From Agroathelia rolfsii (Eukaryota; Basidiomycota; Agaricomycetes; Amylocorticiales; Amylocorticiaceae), in contig JABRWF010000001.1 in NCBI GenBank assembly GCA_018343915.1, forward strand, positions 4,650,001 through 4,714,000: DNA of 64,000 nucleotides. The letters run 5' to 3'. The notes below the pieces were generated by a model. The model made no database searches, had not been told where the DNA came from, and saw nothing but the letters and a program-made list of their open reading frames with translations. Of this stretch, positions 60,093-64,000 are shown one piece after another (position 1 is the stretch's first letter; each line of letters opens with the position of its first letter). The position numbers and the translations under genes are program-made.

Positions 60093-62900
60093 ATGCCTCC
60101 TGAATCACCCCACGCCCTATCAACAGACTACGCGGAATATTCAAGTTTTGGTTTACAGGACCTTCACTGTACACCTACCAGTGATCGCAATGTTACCCAC
60201 GACAGCAGAAATTATAATTGCCACACTCCAATCGACTCAGAAAAGGATTTGCCCAAAATGGGTCTCGGCATCACTCCCAGCCCCAATCATCCTACACATA
60301 GTAATATTGCGGAGTTTTCTGTTTTTGCTCTCCATATCGTTCTTGTTGCGATTCATATAGTTTTGCTTGTAACACTGCTTACAAGGCTCGAATCAAGAAT
60401 TGTCATGCCATTATCAGAAGGATCAGGTCTGGTTTCGACTCTGATTGTTGTATTGTCCCAGATCTTCGTAATCGTATGTTATATCTCCTCGTCTCTCCTC
60501 ATAGCATTAAATTATTTATGTTTTCATTTGTAAATAGGCCTTCACGGCTATTCTGCTGTTCCTTACACAACGCGAAGCAAACGGGAAAATGATGAGGAAA
60601 CATCAGTTTCTTACAGCAGACCATGACACCGTAACTGCTTGGACAGGTCTGGGTGCTGCATTGATGACTTTAGTCCGACAGTACACCGTTCCCGCTGCGG
60701 TGACATCGGTAGTCGCGATTTCAGCATACCTTGCCGGGCTAGTCATTCTACATACAACAACACCGTCGCTATTTAGCTTGCAATTATTCAACGAAACGCG
60801 CGGGCTCATCATACCTACACAAAAATACTCCAATATTGACATAGACATGAACAACTTGCTGTTAAGTATTTCAAATAAAAACGGGAATTTCAACATCCAC
60901 TCACGGGTTTAATTTTTCAGGTATCAGATCGTGAACTCGAGCTCCGCGACTGATACTTCAACATGGCCGTCATATCAATCTCAATTGCCGACACAAGGTC
61001 TACCATTTATCGCCCAGATGAGCCAGTCTTTGACATTAGGGTTAAACAACAACACGCTCTACGATATTATTGGCAAAAATAATGGCACGGGCACTGCTGT
61101 AGTTAAAGCGTTATCTTTCGCGACTTCATGCGGCTCTATACCGGCCACCAATTACTCTATCTCTACCGGCCGAGAAGGCGCCAATTTGATATGGAATCCT
61201 ATGAATGATATTTCTTGCAGCTTTAGTAATGTGCCATATCTCGGTGGTGAGTCAACTCTGAACAATTTTCGGCAATCAGTGCTCTAACAGGGGTACTCAG
61301 GCCGAAACCCATACACTCCATTAGTGGGTGGGCCTCTTTCTATATTCCGACAAGATCCTTGGTTGTCGCCGTTCTTGATGGTGATGGTCCATGACTATAC
61401 ACCTTTATGTGCGAACAATTCAGTATCAAACGATAGCATCAGAGTCATAGAGCCTCCTGGTGCTATAATTAATGTGAGTAAATGCCACAAGATACGATTT
61501 TTTTTCTTTGGTACATCCGGATTGTTGATATGGCCACAGGGGGTTCTCTTTACCTCCGCGCTCGTCTTTACAGACTCAAATGGCGCTCATGGTTCATTGG
61601 CACCATTGGCGAGCGGTAACGAAGAAAATGGTAAGCGATTTACCGCATATGGTGAAACATGAATTTTCTAATAGTGAGTTTTGCTTTAGTAACCCAGATT
61701 ATGGGATGCACATTATCCTACGAAAAACTCGATGTGGATGTGGATGTACAAACGAGAGAGATGATATCTTCATCTACAAATTTTATGAAAAACGAATCAT
61801 TCTGGTCGCCGTGGGAGTCCCCTATTATGATGAACCAGCTCGATACAGCATCCAACTGGCACTTGGATAACATTGGTCTCCTTGATTCTGTGAGGCAGTT
61901 CCATTATAACAATGCGATATATATTTTTATTGAATATACGTTACTCTCAGTGGTCATTGATCCTTTCTCCAGATCAATCTGACTGGGTGGAGACGGATGG
62001 ACAATGCACTGGTGGTAACAATTATTCCCAATCAGGCTGCTGGCCTGCCTCAATCCCCGTTCAAGAACAGTACGTGATAGTATCCACCTATTACCATGAT
62101 AGAATGCAGAATCTCATATTCATAATTTATTAGGTTTATCCTGGATCGTCTTCCGAATTATAATATTTCCTCAAGATCAGCATATGGGCACTCCTTGAAG
62201 GATTTAGAGAACATCTTGGCTAACATGATCGCATCATATTACTGGGCGGGTGAGTTTCTTTCTTTCTTTCTTTCTTTTTTTTTTTTTTTTTTTGACTATA
62301 GATCACACGATTACCGAATTTACCAGCACTGCAGACGATGCCTCAGAATTTCCCGGAAAGCTCTTCGATGAGTGGAAACACGACGGTCATTCAATCCACA
62401 TTAAAATATCGACTAAAAGTGAGAACACACGTCCATTTCCTTGCTCACACTCAAGATACTTATGTATACCGAACTTGACAGCTAAACTCTACGCCTGTAC
62501 GCCTCCGCCAATGATTAACTACTTATTTACTCGGATTGACAACTGACTTTGATGTTTTCTTCAGGTTGTGGTCGGTCTCGCAACTTCTATCATGCTCACA
62601 GCACTTTCGCTGTTCTTGACAAGAGGGAAATCGATAGGATCCGATGAGCCGATTTCCAGTCTTGGCGTCCTGCAAACGATCTGGTTACTGAACCGATATC
62701 CTGACGTGAGCCAGGCCGTGGCGAGTGTAGAAGTCCCCACATTAGACAATTTACGCGCGGCTGGCATGGTGCCGATCCAACTGGATTCCTTTCGTCAACG
62801 GCACGTTAACGGCCAGAGGTCATCGACAGATGGATCAGTTAATGAAGACACCATTGAGTTGGGGACAAGTGTACCGCTGTTGAATACAACAGACCAGTAG
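60093..62900 (+). CDS. Multi-pass membrane protein, Agaricomycete hypothetical family
   Basis: Proposed exons: 60093-60473, 60538-60860, 60921-61246, 61301-61473, 61540-61630, 61690-61889, 61973-62073, 62134-62249, 62302-62418 and 62565-62900, about 720 residues. Three hydrophobic segments lie in the first 250 residues (IAEFSVFALHIVLVAIHIVL, LVSTLIVVLSQIFVI and VTSVVAISAYLAGLVIL) and one near the end (VVVGLATSIMLTALSLFL). Between them is a long, probably extracytoplasmic, part with many N-x-S/T sites. The tail has LGVLQTIWLLNRYP and TLDNLRAAGM, a pattern I recall from uncharacterised Agaricomycete proteins. Two junctions are imperfect. Exon 7 needs the weaker donor at 62074. The exon 9 to 10 join is one base out of frame, as though one A of an AAAA run (62415-62418) were extra. 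The gene may be slightly broken, or the assembly may carry an error. Confidence 0.66.
62253..62293 (+). repeat. TTTC/T microsatellite inside an intron
   Basis: Several TTTC units followed by about 20 T, within the intron between exons 8 and 9 of the membrane-protein gene, just before its acceptor. It probably extends the polypyrimidine tract. Confidence 0.7.
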
Positions 62901-64000
62901 CTAGTACATTGTATACTACTCATAGGAGAAATGGAATACGAAAGTTCGAGAGCATTAATTGCTGACTCGATTGTCCAAAGGGTGCATACGTATATGTCCC
63001 GGGACAGGTATACACAAACATATAGCCTTGCCAGGGGCACAGGCATGCACATTGTAGAGCAAAACAGGAGCCCCTAGTGGGCAACTCTAAAGACAATGCA
63101 TGCTGTTTTGCATTGCATCGTGTCACTTATGTATTTCAGAACCGGAACAGGAGGCAGGCACATATGCACGTGTAGCATATGCTTCGGATACTCATTGTCA
63201 GTCTACACGATATTTCGTCATTAATTCCGTATTGTAAACTCAAATGGAGATGAAAGAGAAAAGCTAAGAAAGAGAATGCGGACATTGGCAAACCCAATTC
63301 GATTCCGGGGTTATAGATGATTCCCGACCTTTTGCATAGAAAGAATACAATATTTGTATTTGTAGGAGACATGGTTTGATTTGTTGGTAACGGCGATTAC
63401 AATGAGAGGGTACAGCTTTGTTAAATGTTGAGCCATCACATCAAGGGTGTGCACAGCACATACATACCAAACGTATATGTAGTATACACACCACGATCAA
63501 AGTAGGTGGTAGCCTACGTAGCACGGGTACTGAACGCGCCAGGTTTGGAAGCTTCAGCATGTGGGGTCATGTTTTTACGCACACCTGCATCTCCGGGGTA
63601 ATTCCAACAACTGATGCGGTACTCGGATTTGGACCTGGTGCTAGCGGAACCTGTGGGATCAAAGGTAGACACCGATGGAAGTACAGAAGCCAATGATGAA
63701 CATGCACGTCTGTACTTTATGAGGAGAGGTGGCGATGGAGGTAACAGATACGGTTGGGACGGCCAGCAGAGATGAAACCTTTATTTGATGTACGACGTAG
63801 CAGCGCAGACATGAGTTACGTTGTGGCTTGATGCTAGACTTTGTAAGCAGGAGGACTTTACAATCGTCCGGCTAATTTAAGCAAGTGTTTCGAAAGGGCT
63901 GGATAAGGAAACGCTGGTGGTGTTGATGATGCCGTATGCACATGACTTGCCAGCTGGTTCCGAAGATATGGAACCCAGATGAGGCAGCAATGTAGACCCA
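62901..64000. other. Right-end intergenic sequence, no gene seen
   Basis: About 1.1 kb without a supported coding region. A 92-codon plus-strand frame (63418-63696) has no motif. The sequence may belong to the flank of a gene beyond the window. Confidence 0.4.

Overview
The window is a piece of nuclear genome from a basidiomycete fungus, most likely an Agaricomycete (mushroom-forming class). The main evidence is gene structure: almost every gene is cut by many introns of about 45-90 bases. The gene families also fit: a DUF7704 membrane protein, FunK1-type kinase relics, an Agaricomycete-style LTR retrotransposon Gag, and fungal TOP2, ARO2, DBP3, DOT1 and DNMT2. I derived exon coordinates by hand from reading frame, GT/GC-AG splice sites and recalled family motifs. 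No alignment, RNA or database search was run.

Left part (1-12 kb): positions 1-8817 hold nothing I can call a gene. A small six-exon DUF7704 membrane protein gene with an 8-base micro-exon follows at 8818-9641. A hypothetical protein gene with an unusual Trp4/Cys-rich tail lies at 10606-11476.

Core block (12-36.7 kb) is gene-dense. On the + strand are chorismate synthase (12149-13480) and DNA topoisomerase II (14117-19892). On the - strand are an oxysterol-binding protein (20390-22142), a protein of about 2226 residues with a long coiled coil (22577-29898), a DNMT2-type tRNA cytosine methyltransferase with an apparent one-base frameshift (30118-31694), the histone H3K79 methyltransferase DOT1 (32818-35061) and a nitronate monooxygenase (35481-36689).

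Accessory block (35.2-45.8 kb): the nitronate monooxygenase segment is tandemly duplicated. The second copy (38.3-40.4 kb) is decayed. Then come a solo LTR with a perfect target-site duplication, two FunK1-like kinase relics and an old degenerate solo LTR.

Second gene block (46-54 kb): DEAD-box helicase DBP3 (-, 46143-48728) and a divergently oriented serine/threonine kinase with a long Lys/Pro/Ser-rich tail (+, 50061-53991). Three of their introns look like GC-AG introns.

Transposon nest (54.5-59.4 kb): a TA-flanked terminal-inverted-repeat element is interrupted by a 268-bp solo LTR. Next to it is a complete Gag-only LTR retrotransposon (55258-59083) with identical 268-bp LTRs and a 5-bp target duplication, then another 175-bp solo LTR. 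The right end carries a multi-pass membrane protein gene (60093-62900) followed by about 1.1 kb without a recognisable gene.

The housekeeping genes do not form one pathway. ARO2 feeds aromatic amino acid synthesis, TOP2 resolves DNA topology, DBP3 serves ribosome assembly, DOT1 marks chromatin and DNMT2 modifies tRNA. No CRISPR array, rRNA or convincing tRNA gene was seen.
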